Below are positions 16,607-23,892 of a stretch of DNA of 26,549 bases, piece by piece. The stretch's first letter is position 1, and each line of letters begins with the position of its first letter. Both the position numbers and the translations under genes were made by a program. The notes under the pieces were generated by a model, which was not told the origin of the DNA, ran no database searches, and saw only the letters and a program-made list of their open reading frames with translations. Source of the stretch: UBA4246 sp045113695 (GTDB lineage: Bacteria; Bacillota; Clostridia; Christensenellales; Aristaeellaceae); assembly GCA_045113695.1 (NCBI GenBank), contig JBGUJG010000075.1, forward strand, positions 1-26,549. Reading direction: 5' to 3'.

Positions 16607-17302
16607 ATGAAACTGAACCGCCTGACGGAACGCGTCTGGGTATTCCCTTACGAGGAAGAACGGGACCGCCCGAATCTTGGCTATATCCGCGGGGACCGCT
16701 GGAGCCTGGCAGTGGACGCCGGGCATTCGGAGGCCCATGTGCGGGATTTTTACAAAGCGCTGGAAGACGAAAACCTGCCCCTGCCAGACCTCACCGTACT
16801 GACCCACTGGCACTGGGACCATACCTTCGGCATGCACGCGGTGTATGGGCTCTGCCTGGCCAATGAACGGACGAACCGGCACCTGCGGGAAGCCCGGGAA
16901 ATGCTTGCAAAGGAAGGGCCTGAGGCTTTTCTGTCCCTGGATGAGAGGATCCGGGCGGAATACGCCGGAGACCGACCGATGATGGTCACGGAGGCGGACC
17001 TGGTGTTTTCCGGCGAGATCCTGCTGGATGCGGGGAACTGCCCGGTCCGGGCGTTTCAGGCGCAGGCCCCGCATACGGATGATTCTGCCCTGATTTACCT
17101 GCCGGGGGAGAAAGTGCTGTTTCTGGGCGACGCTTCCTGCGGGGCGCTGCCGGACTGGAAAAAAGACCCGGCCCTGTGCCGGAAACTGGCGCAGACGGTC
17201 CGGGACACGGGGACGGAAACTGTGGTGGAAGGCCACTGGGTGCCGGTGCCCGTGCAGGATACGGTCGGCGACCTGCTGGCCGACCTTCAGGAGAGCGAAT
17301 GA
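16607..17302 (+). CDS. MBL-fold metallo-hydrolase
   Basis: A 231-residue cytoplasmic metallo-beta-lactamase-fold protein. The metal site is complete: H67, H69, D71, H72 (HWHWDH), H156 (APHTDDS), D175 (LGDA) and H210 (EGHW), which is enough for two metals. Such proteins hydrolyse thioesters, phosphodiesters or lactones; the substrate cannot be told here. I choose the ATG at 16607; AAGGGG lies about 12 nt upstream, a loose fit. An in-frame ATG 33 nt earlier has no site. Its stop overlaps the recQ start (ATGATG), implying coupled translation. Confidence 0.87.
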   Translation: MKLNRLTERVWVFPYEEERDRPNLGYIRGDRWSLAVDAGHSEAHVRDFYKALEDENLPLPDLTVLTHWHWDHTFGMHAVYGLCLANERTNRHLREAREMLAKEGPEAFLSLDERIRAEYAGDRPMMVTEADLVFSGEILLDAGNCPVRAFQAQAPHTDDSALIYLPGEKVLFLGDASCGALPDWKKDPALCRKLAQTVRDTGTETVVEGHWVPVPVQDTVGDLLADLQESE

Positions 17303-18861
17303 TGGCGGACAAAACGGAGATCCTCAGAAAATACTTCGGCCACGACAGCTTCCGCCCGGGCCAGGACACGCTGGCGGACGCCCTGCTGTCCGGCCGGGAC
17401 GTGCTGGGCGTGATGCCGACGGGGGCCGGCAAATCCCTGTGCTATCAGGTGCCGGCGATGACGCTGCCCGGGATTGCCCTGGTCATTTCCCCGCTGATCT
17501 CCCTGATGAAGGACCAGGTGAGCGCCCTGATTCAGGCGGGGGTTCCGGCGGCCTTCCTGAACAGCACGCTGACGCCCCGGCAGATGGACCTTGCGATGGA
17601 GCGGGCCCGGGAAGGGCGATACCGCCTGATCTATGCGGCGCCGGAAAGGCTGAACACCCCTTCCTTCCGGGCCTTCGCGCAGGCAGCGCCCCTCAGTCTG
17701 ATCGCGGTGGACGAGGCGCACTGCGTTTCCCAGTGGGGGCAGGACTTCCGGCCGGATTACCTGAAAATTGCCGATTTTGTGGACGCCCTGCCGGAGCGGC
17801 CGCCGGTGGGCGCCTTTACGGCCACCGCCACCCAAAGGGTGCGGGACGATATCATCCGCCTGCTGAGGCTCCGGGACCCGGTTTCCGTGACCACCGGATT
17901 CGACCGGGAAAACCTGTTTTTTGAGGTCCTGACCCCGAAAAACCGTTATGCGGCCCTCGTCCGCCTGCTCAGGCGCTTTGCGGACCGCAGCGGCATCGTC
18001 TACTGCAATGCCCGGAAGACCGTCGAAAGCGTCGCCCGGAAACTGAACGCGGACGGCTTTTCCGCCGTCCGCTATCACGCGGGCCTTCCGGAAGAGGAGC
18101 GCCGCCGCGCCCAGGAGGATTTCCAGTTTGACCGCGCCCAGGTGATGGCGGCCACGAACGCCTTCGGCATGGGGATCGACAAGAGCAACGTCGGCTTTGT
18201 GATCCACTACAACATGCCCCGCTCGATCGAGGCCTATTACCAGGAAGCGGGGCGTGCCGGCCGGGACGGGGAAGAAGCGGACTGCGTGCTGCTCTACAGC
18301 CGCCAGGACATCATGGCGGCCCGCTGGATGATGGATCACAGCGAGGCCAATCCGGACCTGAACGAAGAGGAGCGGCAGGCCGTCCGCCGGGGCGACCTGG
18401 ACCGGCTGAACCGGATGATCCGCTACTGCGAAACGAAAACCTGCCTGAGGGCCGAGCTGCTTTCCTATTTCGGCCAGAAGGCGGGGAAAAACTGCGGTTT
18501 CTGCGCCAACTGCGCGGGTCACCGCTATCTGGACGCGCAGAACGCGCAGGCGGCAGAAGTCAGGCCAGTCAAAAAGCCGCCGGTCCCGGCGGAATGCCCG
18601 CCGGAGATGGAAGACCTGCTGGTCCGGCTGAAAGCCCGCAGGCTCACCCTGGCCCGGGAGATGAACGTGCCGCCGTATGTGATCTTCGACGACAAGACCC
18701 TGCGCGGCATTGCCGCTTCAGCCCCGGCAACCCGGGAGCAGCTGCTCAGAATCCGGGGCATGGGGGAGTACAAGGCGGACCGCTATGGGGAAATCATTTT
18801 AGAAGTGGTCCGGGACTTTCTCCGGATCCATCCGGAGCTTCAGGACCGGCAGGAAGAATAA
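17299..18861 (+). CDS. recQ: RecQ-family DNA helicase lacking the winged-helix domain
   Basis: A 3'-5' DNA helicase of 520 residues. Walker A MPTGAGKS (39-46), DEAH (138-141) with VSQWGQDFRPDY, and motif VI QEAGRAGRDG (315-324) form the helicase core. The zinc site is C382, C399, C402, C405, with the same spacing (17, 3, 3) as E. coli RecQ. After a linker of only about 30 residues comes an HRDC domain (about 435-510; LRIRGMGEYKADRYGEIIL). The winged-helix (RQC) part that E. coli RecQ has between zinc and HRDC is missing. Start is the first of two adjacent ATGs overlapping the MBL stop; AGGAG is about 8 nt upstream. Confidence 0.93.
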   Translation: MMADKTEILRKYFGHDSFRPGQDTLADALLSGRDVLGVMPTGAGKSLCYQVPAMTLPGIALVISPLISLMKDQVSALIQAGVPAAFLNSTLTPRQMDLAMERAREGRYRLIYAAPERLNTPSFRAFAQAAPLSLIAVDEAHCVSQWGQDFRPDYLKIADFVDALPERPPVGAFTATATQRVRDDIIRLLRLRDPVSVTTGFDRENLFFEVLTPKNRYAALVRLLRRFADRSGIVYCNARKTVESVARKLNADGFSAVRYHAGLPEEERRRAQEDFQFDRAQVMAATNAFGMGIDKSNVGFVIHYNMPRSIEAYYQEAGRAGRDGEEADCVLLYSRQDIMAARWMMDHSEANPDLNEEERQAVRRGDLDRLNRMIRYCETKTCLRAELLSYFGQKAGKNCGFCANCAGHRYLDAQNAQAAEVRPVKKPPVPAECPPEMEDLLVRLKARRLTLAREMNVPPYVIFDDKTLRGIAASAPATREQLLRIRGMGEYKADRYGEIILEVVRDFLRIHPELQDRQEE

Positions 18862-18863
18862 AG

Positions 18864-18904
18864 AAAGGGCGCTGACCTCCCGGAAACCGGAGGAAGCGCC
18901 CCTT
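18864..18904. terminator. Bidirectional terminator between recQ and repeat-protein gene
   Basis: GGGCGCT (18867-18873) pairs with AGCGCCC (18895-18901), with further partly paired CCTCC/GGAGG inside. On the minus strand it is followed by TTTCTTTATT. The plus-strand T-run is short. It lies in the 54-nt gap of two convergent genes. Confidence 0.7.
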
Positions 18905-18915
18905 TGCATACCGGA

Positions 18916-19239
18916 TCAGTCGTTGTTCAGATCGATCTGGCCGATGCCGAAAAACCCCTCGTAGGAGACGCCTTTCGTCGTGCCGTTCTGGTCCTGGATC
19001 ACGGTGGTGTCAAAAAAACCCGGATAAGAGGAGCCGAGGGTCTTTCCGTTCACGTCGGTATAGACGCTGGTGCCCTCAAACAGGCCCGGGGTCCCGTACC
19101 CGACCGTCTTTCCGTTCTGGTCGTAAAACACCTCCGAGCCGCAGAAGCCCGGCACGCTGGAACCCACCAGTTTCCCGTTTTCGTCATAAAACATCTTCGA
19201 ACCCCCGGGACCGGGGACGGCGGAATAATGCTTGCTCAT
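18916..19239 (-). CDS. Protein of four tandem 22-residue repeats
   Basis: A 107-residue protein of unknown function. After a short lead (1-11), residues 12-33, 34-55, 56-77 and 78-99 are four units of 22 residues with the pattern xxVxYDxNGKxVGxSxPGFFG; the fourth is the most diverged. The unit resembles a beta-hairpin repeat, loosely MORN-like or WG-like, but I do not assign a family. No signal peptide or membrane segment. The start MSKHYS has AAGGAG upstream; an upstream in-frame ATG (19293) would overlap the merR promoter and lacks a site. It is divergent from the merR gene and may be controlled by it. Confidence 0.82.
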   Translation of the reverse strand: MSKHYSAVPGPGGSKMFYDENGKLVGSSVPGFCGSEVFYDQNGKTVGYGTPGLFEGTSVYTDVNGKTLGSSYPGFFDTTVIQDQNGTTKGVSYEGFFGIGQIDLNND

Positions 19240-19282
19240 ACAAAAATCTCCTTTCCGTTGAAAAAAAGTCAGAAAAAACCGC

Positions 19283-19313
19283 TTGACTCTCACACTGTGG
19301 CAGGCATTACAAT
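19283..19313 (+). promoter_or_regulatory. MerR-type promoter with 19-nt spacer
   Basis: TTGACT (19283-19288), spacer of 19 nt, TACAAT (19308-19313). An over-long 19-nt spacer is the hallmark of promoters that MerR-family proteins activate by distorting DNA. It drives the MerR gene itself, so autoregulation is likely. The start of the leader is about 35 nt before the TTG start codon. Confidence 0.75.
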
Positions 19314-19354
19314 GCCCCTGAGCTCAGAAAGACATGCCGGCAGGAGGTACCGCC

Positions 19355-20170
19355 TTGCTGAAAATCGGAGAATTTTCAAAACTGTCCAGAATCAGCGTCG
19401 GGATGCTGCGCCACTATGATGAGATCGGGCTGCTGAAACCCGCAGAAACCGATTCCTTTACCGATTACCGGTATTACAGGGAAGACCAGCTTCCGGCGGC
19501 GGGCCGGATCGCCGCGCTCAGGGACATGGGCTTTTCCCTGGCCGATATCATCCGGATGCTTCAGGCGTATGAGGACCGGGAACAGCTGGAACGGTTCTTT
19601 TCGGCCCGTCAGAAGGAACTGGAGGACCTGGCTCAGGATACGGCGTACAAACTGACGCTTCTGGACGCAGCCCGGAAAAGGCTGAGAAAGGAAGAAGACA
19701 TGAGTTACAGCGTGACGCTCAAAACCATTCCCGAACGCTATGCGGCGACCGTTCAGATGACCATTCCCCGTTATGAAGACGAGGGGACGGTATGGGGAAT
19801 CCTGGTGCAGGAGACCTGCCGGATGCATCTGACCGAAGCGGATCCGTGCCTGTGCGCGGTGACTTTCCTGGACAATGAGTATAAGGAAGAAAACGTGGAA
19901 GTGATGGCCTGGAAAACCGTGAAGGGCAGCTACCCGGATACGGAGCATGTGAAATTCCGCACCCTGCCGGAGGAAACGGCCGCAAGCTGTACCTACCAGG
20001 GCAGCTACGCGCAGATCACGGACGTGTACGCGGCGGTGACCGCCTGGATGGAGGCGAACGGATATGAGGCGGCCGGCCCGATGTTCAACATCTACCACGT
20101 CAGCCCCCATGAGACGCAGAACCCGGATGAATTCGTGACGGAGGTCTGCTACCCGGTAAAAAAGAAATAA
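19355..20170 (+). CDS. MerR family regulator with GyrI-like effector domain
   Basis: A BmrR-like regulator of 271 residues. The winged helix-turn-helix is at about 1-70 (KIGEFSKLSRISVGMLRHYD, then IGLLKPA and YRYY), a long dimerisation coiled coil at about 75-112, and a GyrI-like ligand-binding domain at about 118-268, which in relatives binds hydrophobic cations. The start is TTG with a perfect AGGAGG 7 nt upstream; the ATG seven codons earlier would include that site in the gene. The promoter has a 19-nt spacer. A terminator follows at 20184. Inducer unknown. Confidence 0.9.
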   Translation: MLKIGEFSKLSRISVGMLRHYDEIGLLKPAETDSFTDYRYYREDQLPAAGRIAALRDMGFSLADIIRMLQAYEDREQLERFFSARQKELEDLAQDTAYKLTLLDAARKRLRKEEDMSYSVTLKTIPERYAATVQMTIPRYEDEGTVWGILVQETCRMHLTEADPCLCAVTFLDNEYKEENVEVMAWKTVKGSYPDTEHVKFRTLPEETAASCTYQGSYAQITDVYAAVTAWMEANGYEAAGPMFNIYHVSPHETQNPDEFVTEVCYPVKKK

Positions 20171-20183
20171 CCGGCAAGTCTTC

Positions 20184-20210
20184 GGCGCTGTCTGATCAGG
20201 CAGCGCCTTT
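20184..20210 (+). terminator. Terminator of the MerR gene
   Basis: GGCGCTG (20184-20190) pairs with CAGCGCC (20201-20207), extended inward by CTG/CAG. TTTAT and later TTTT follow. It reaches the end of the convergent methyltransferase gene by two bases. Confidence 0.6.
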
Positions 20211-20949
20211 ATCCGTTTTCTCCGTAGATCTGAAGGATTTCTTCGGTGTATTGTCCTTCATCATTCATGACCAGGAGCGGGGGCTCAAAGACCATCCCCG
20301 GCCGTCCGCCGAAAACGGCCTCGATCAGGCAGAGGTAAGGGCGTTTGCCGGGTTTGGAACAGACCGGGCGCAGCCGCTTGACCGAAAAGTGGTGCCGGGA
20401 AAGGACGGTCATCGCCTCCTGCAGGCGGGCGGCCGGCCAGCAGCAGGCGAACCGGCCGGAAAAGCGCAGCAGCGCTCTGGCGGCCAGGACGGCGTCCTCA
20501 AAAGTGCAGCCGGCGTCCGTCGTCGGCAGGACCCGGGCGGGGCCGGTCGGGCTGGTGCTCCCGTAGGGCGGGTTGCAGGTGACCAGGTCAAAAGAGGCCC
20601 GGGGAAGGGCTGCCGGCAGATCGCGCAGGTCGCCCTGATGGACGCGGACGGACCCCTCCAGGCCGTTCCCGGCGGCGGAGCGTCCGGCCCGGCCGGCGGC
20701 CGCTTCGTCCAGTTCGACGGCGTCGACGGTCAGGGAAGGCTCCCGGGCGGTCAGCAGCAGGGGAATGACCCCGCAGCCCGTGCCCAGGTCGGCGGCGCGC
20801 TCATGCTTTTTAAGCCCGCAGAAATGGCTCAGCAGCACGGCGTCCATCGAAAAGCGGTAGCCGTCTTCCGGCTGGATGACGGCCAGCCCCCGGCTGTTCA
20901 GCCTGTCCAGCCTCTCGCCCGGGAGGAGGGTAAAACGGTGATCAGTCAT
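20209..20949 (-). CDS. trmN6: tRNA1(Val) (adenine37-N6)-methyltransferase family (TrmN6/YabB)
   Basis: A SAM-dependent N6-adenine methyltransferase of 246 residues that in relatives modifies A37 of tRNA-Val. Motif I is DLGTGCGVIPLLL (54-66), the acidic SAM contact VELDEAA near 78-84, and catalytic NPPYG (126-130), followed by the usual long loop. The N-terminal QPEDGYRFSMDAVLLSHF is specific to this family and not to general N6 methylases. A weak GAGG precedes the ATG. It starts 62 nt after the ferredoxin stop, with a terminator between, and I found no clear promoter, so it may rely on read-through. Confidence 0.9.
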   Translation of the reverse strand: MTDHRFTLLPGERLDRLNSRGLAVIQPEDGYRFSMDAVLLSHFCGLKKHERAADLGTGCGVIPLLLTAREPSLTVDAVELDEAAAGRAGRSAAGNGLEGSVRVHQGDLRDLPAALPRASFDLVTCNPPYGSTSPTGPARVLPTTDAGCTFEDAVLAARALLRFSGRFACCWPAARLQEAMTVLSRHHFSVKRLRPVCSKPGKRPYLCLIEAVFGGRPGMVFEPPLLVMNDEGQYTEEILQIYGENG

Positions 20950-20965
20950 GACGTGCCTCTAAACG

Positions 20966-20996
20966 AAAACCGCCCGGCCTGCATGGGCCAGGCGGT
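20966..20996 (-). terminator. Terminator of the ferredoxin gene
   Basis: Minus strand: ACCGCC-T-GGCC (20996-20986) pairs with GGCC-G-GGCGGT (20979-20969) with one G-U pair, followed by TTTCG and TTT. It probably allows partial read-through into the methyltransferase gene. Confidence 0.75.
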
Positions 20997-21011
20997 CTTC
21001 AGACCGATGGA

Positions 21012-21182
21012 TCAGTCCTGCTGGGGAGCGCCGACGGGGCAGGTTTCCGCGCAGGTGCCGCAGTCGATGCACTTTTCGGCGTCGATTTCGTACTTGCCGT
21101 CGCCCTCGGAAATGGCTTCGACGGGGCATTCGGCCGCGCAAGCGCCGCAGGCGATGCAGGCGTCAGTGATTTTGTATGCCAT
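21012..21182 (-). CDS. 2x[4Fe-4S] clostridial-type ferredoxin
   Basis: A 56-residue electron carrier. It starts MAYKITDACIACGACAAECP and has two CxxCxxCxxxCP motifs, C9-C12-C15-C19 and C38-C41-C44-C48, each binding one cubane. Length and spacing match clostridial ferredoxin. In the cytoplasm it accepts electrons from pyruvate:ferredoxin oxidoreductase and passes them to hydrogenases and other reductases. GGAGG lies 8 nt before the ATG. It has its own promoter and terminator. The [FeFe] hydrogenase at 24876 is a plausible partner but is a separate unit. Confidence 0.96.
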   Translation of the reverse strand: MAYKITDACIACGACAAECPVEAISEGDGKYEIDAEKCIDCGTCAETCPVGAPQQD

Positions 21183-21232
21183 GTTGATATCCTCCTTCAG
21201 ATATTACGGTTGATTGTCTCTCCGCTGTGATT

Positions 21233-21261
21233 ATCATACCATCTTTTTACCGAAAAAGCAA
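21233..21261 (-). promoter_or_regulatory. Ferredoxin promoter
   Basis: Minus strand: TTGCTT (21261-21256), 17-nt spacer, TATGAT (21238-21233). The leader to the ATG is about 45 nt. Confidence 0.7.
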
Positions 21262-21394
21262 TAGACAAATATTGATTTCTTTTGTGTGTTCAGGTGTTTT
21301 GGCCATTTAACAGAGGAAGAGGAGACTAACTTACGGCGCGGCTTATGAGGATTTTCTTTCTCGTTTTTTGCGGTCAGATTGCTCAAATTTCCGG

Positions 21395-21423
21395 TTGACA
21401 ACCGCAATCGTTTGCGGTACAAT
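21395..21423 (+). promoter_or_regulatory. ABC operon promoter with LacI-type operator in the spacer
   Basis: TTGACA (21395-21400), 17-nt spacer, TACAAT (21418-21423). The spacer is filled by ACCGCAATCGTTTGCGGT (21401-21418), with 7-bp perfect arms ACCGCAA/TTGCGGT around TCGT. The central CG with flanking CGCAA/TTTGCG is the form of LacI/PurR-family operators. A repressor bound there would directly block RNA polymerase. No LacI-family gene is in the window. Confidence 0.88.
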
Positions 21424-21518
21424 AATCTCAGATTTGGTCCGGCCGGAAAGAGCGGGCGGAATGAATCGTCCCGTTCCGATCCGGATGGACCGTCATATTA
21501 AAGGAGGCTGCTGATTCT

Positions 21519-22862
21519 ATGAAGAAGCTCGTATCTCTGTTTGTGGCGCTGTGTATGCTCCTGACGGCTGTTTCCGCTTTCGCCGCCACGCCTGTGGCCG
21601 CTACGGAACTGGCCTACAAGGGCGAAATCACCCTGATGCATTTTTCCACCTCCGAAGAATCCGAAGGCAACGGCGGCTCTGACGGCTTCCGTACGACCAT
21701 CGCCAACTGGCAGGCTGCTCATCCGGACATCACCCTGACGCAGGATGTTCTGGCCAACGCCGAATACAAGCAGATCATCGCGACCCGCGCCTCCGCCGGC
21801 GACCTGCCGGATGTGTTCCTCCTGCAGGGCATGAACACCATTTCCTGGGCCAACGGCGGCCTGGTCATGGACCTGACGGACATCATCAAGGCGTCCCCCT
21901 ACTATGCCGATTACAACACCGCATACTTCACCCCCTTCACCTATGAAGGCAAAGTGTACGGCTATCCGGTTCTGACCGGCGGCACCTGCACCGTGGTGAT
22001 CTATGACAAGGCCATGTGGGCCGAGGCCGGCTTCGACGCTTTCCCCACCACCTGGGAAGACGTGGAAAAGGCCGCTGAGTTCTTCTCCGCCAAGGGCGTC
22101 GATACCATCGCTTTCGGCAACGGCGGCAAGTGGCAGATGAACTCTGACTTTATCTCCACCCTGGGCAACCGCTACACCGGCCCCGACTGGTTCGCCAGCC
22201 TGATCGCCAAGTCCGGCGCCGCCTTCACCGACGAAGCCTTCGTCAAGGCCCTCGCCGAGACCAAGCGCCTCTTCACCGAAACCAAGATCTTCAATGACGA
22301 TTTCAACGTCGTCACCAACGAAGACGCCCGTGAATACTTCATCTCCGGCGACGCCGCGGCCATGATCGGCGGCAACTGGGACGAAGCCTACATCTGGCAG
22401 GTGCTGAAAGACACCAACGAAGAAAAGTTCAACAACATCGGCTTTGCCGTGCTGCCCCAGCCCGCTGACGCCACCGAGGCCCCCAATTCCCAGAACATCG
22501 GCCTTGGCTACGCCATCGCCTTCAATCCCGCCGTGGCCAATGACGCGGACAAGCTGGCCGCCTGCATCGACCTGGCGCAGGAACTGACCGGTCCCGCCTT
22601 CTCCAGCTATGTGGCTGAGAACTACGCCCTGGGCGGCCTGACCGCTGCCGGCGATGTCGACTTCTCCAAGTTCGACCCGATCACCGTGGCCTTCTACAAC
22701 TGGTCCTATGTGGACACCACCACCTGCGAGATCTACGATTCCTACATCACCTCCGCGGTCTGGGATGTGTTCAACACCGACGTGCAGTCCATGCTCAACG
22801 GCGAGCTGACCCCCGAACAGGTGGCCGAGAACGCCCAGGCTGCTTACGCCGCCAACTATTGA
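21519..22862 (+). CDS. ABC transporter sugar-binding protein
   Basis: An extracellular solute-binding protein (family 1, MalE/UgpB-like) of 447 residues that captures a sugar for the permeases behind it. Residues 1-22 are a signal peptide (MKKLVSLFVALCMLLTAVSA, cleavage near AFA). The only early Cys, C12, is within VALCM and not in a lipobox, so it seems not to be a lipoprotein. The body shows the family's ITLMHFST strand, a YPVLTGG hinge and the ISGDAAAMIGGNWD segment. The ligand cannot be told from the sequence. AAGGAGG is about 11 nt before the ATG. The LacI-type operator suggests induction by its substrate. Confidence 0.93.
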   Translation: MKKLVSLFVALCMLLTAVSAFAATPVAATELAYKGEITLMHFSTSEESEGNGGSDGFRTTIANWQAAHPDITLTQDVLANAEYKQIIATRASAGDLPDVFLLQGMNTISWANGGLVMDLTDIIKASPYYADYNTAYFTPFTYEGKVYGYPVLTGGTCTVVIYDKAMWAEAGFDAFPTTWEDVEKAAEFFSAKGVDTIAFGNGGKWQMNSDFISTLGNRYTGPDWFASLIAKSGAAFTDEAFVKALAETKRLFTETKIFNDDFNVVTNEDAREYFISGDAAAMIGGNWDEAYIWQVLKDTNEEKFNNIGFAVLPQPADATEAPNSQNIGLGYAIAFNPAVANDADKLAACIDLAQELTGPAFSSYVAENYALGGLTAAGDVDFSKFDPITVAFYNWSYVDTTTCEIYDSYITSAVWDVFNTDVQSMLNGELTPEQVAENAQAAYAANY

Positions 22863-22897
22863 GCGCCGGTCTGACTGATCCGACGCTGATCCACGGG

Positions 22898-22929
22898 GCC
22901 GTCCCGTCTGCGCATGCGGGCGGGACGGC
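22898..22929 (+). other. Stem-loop between binding protein and permease genes
   Basis: GCCGTCCCG (22898-22906) pairs perfectly with CGGGACGGC (22921-22929), with a 14-nt loop and a weak TTCTTC after it. It lies 35 nt after the binding-protein stop. Such hairpins commonly protect the upstream mRNA and cut read-through, giving more binding protein than permease. Confidence 0.7.
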
Positions 22930-22989
22930 TTCTTCGTGATTCTGCCCCGCCGGCGGGAGCGAAGAGAAGGTCCAAAGGAGAGATAAGGC

Positions 22990-23889
22990 ATGCTCGATGC
23001 GCTGAAACCCAAAAAATCAACCATCATCCTCTACCTGATCATTCCGGTCGCCATGTTTATCTTTACGGTGTTCGTGCCCCTGGTGACCGCGTTTTATTTC
23101 AGCTTTTTTGAATGGAAAAGCGGCCAGACCATTTATACGGCTTTCTTTACCGGGCTGAGCAATTACAAAGCGCTGATCGGGGACAGCGTATTCTGGAAAT
23201 CCTTCGGCAACAACATCTACCTGGTCGTCGCCTGCATCATCGGGCAGATCGGCCTGGCGTTCGTGCTGGTGATGTTCGCCAATTCCAAGCTGGCTGTCGG
23301 CAAGGCGGTGCACCGCACCTTCGGCTTTTTCCCCAGCACCATTTCCGCCGTCTGCATCGGCCTGATCTGGTCCATCATTTTCCACTCCAAATACGGCCTG
23401 CTCAACTGGTTCGTCGTGAACGTACTGGGCGGGGCCAAACAGGCCTGGCTGGGGGATTCCGCCCACGTCATGCTGTATGTGTCCATCCCGCTGATCTGGC
23501 AGTTCATCGGGTATTACATGGTGATCCTGTTCTCCGCGATCGCCGGCATCGACCAGCAGATTTTCGAATCCGCCGAGATCGACGGGGCGAACGGCTTCCA
23601 GACGGCCATTCACATCACCATGCCGATGATCATGCCGACCCTGCTGGTCTGCCTGACGTTGTGCATCGCCGGCAACATGAAGGCCTTTGACAGCATCTGG
23701 ACGATGACGGCCGGCGGGCCCGGCTACGCCTCGTACGTGATGGCGCTGTACGGGTACACCGTTTCCTTCAGCCAGAGCAACATGGGCTACGGCTCGGCGA
23801 TTTCCGTCGGCATCTTCGTGCTGTCTCTGGCCGTGATCGGCGGCAGCCGCAAGCTGATCAGCCTGCTGACCAGGGGATTGGGGGAATAA
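22990..23889 (+). CDS. ABC sugar permease (MalF/UgpA type)
   Basis: An inner-membrane permease of 299 residues with six predicted helices. The cytoplasmic EAA loop, which docks the ATPase, is at about 192-214 (FESAEIDGANGFQTAIHITM). The N-terminus IILYLIIPVAMFIFTVFVPL is typical of MalF-like subunits. AAAGGAG precedes the ATG. It follows the binding protein by 127 nt and precedes its partner permease by 3 nt. Confidence 0.93.
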   Translation: MLDALKPKKSTIILYLIIPVAMFIFTVFVPLVTAFYFSFFEWKSGQTIYTAFFTGLSNYKALIGDSVFWKSFGNNIYLVVACIIGQIGLAFVLVMFANSKLAVGKAVHRTFGFFPSTISAVCIGLIWSIIFHSKYGLLNWFVVNVLGGAKQAWLGDSAHVMLYVSIPLIWQFIGYYMVILFSAIAGIDQQIFESAEIDGANGFQTAIHITMPMIMPTLLVCLTLCIAGNMKAFDSIWTMTAGGPGYASYVMALYGYTVSFSQSNMGYGSAISVGIFVLSLAVIGGSRKLISLLTRGLGE

Positions 23890-23892
23890 ACG

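Larger units (their letters stand above)
21183..21518. other. Intergenic region between ferredoxin and the ABC operon
   Basis: These 336 bases are AT-rich and hold the ferredoxin promoter (21233-21261, minus) and the ABC promoter with operator (21395-21423, plus). Between them, 21262-21394 contains nothing I can identify. The ABC leader 21424-21518 ends with AAGGAGG about 11 nt before the start codon. Confidence 0.75.
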
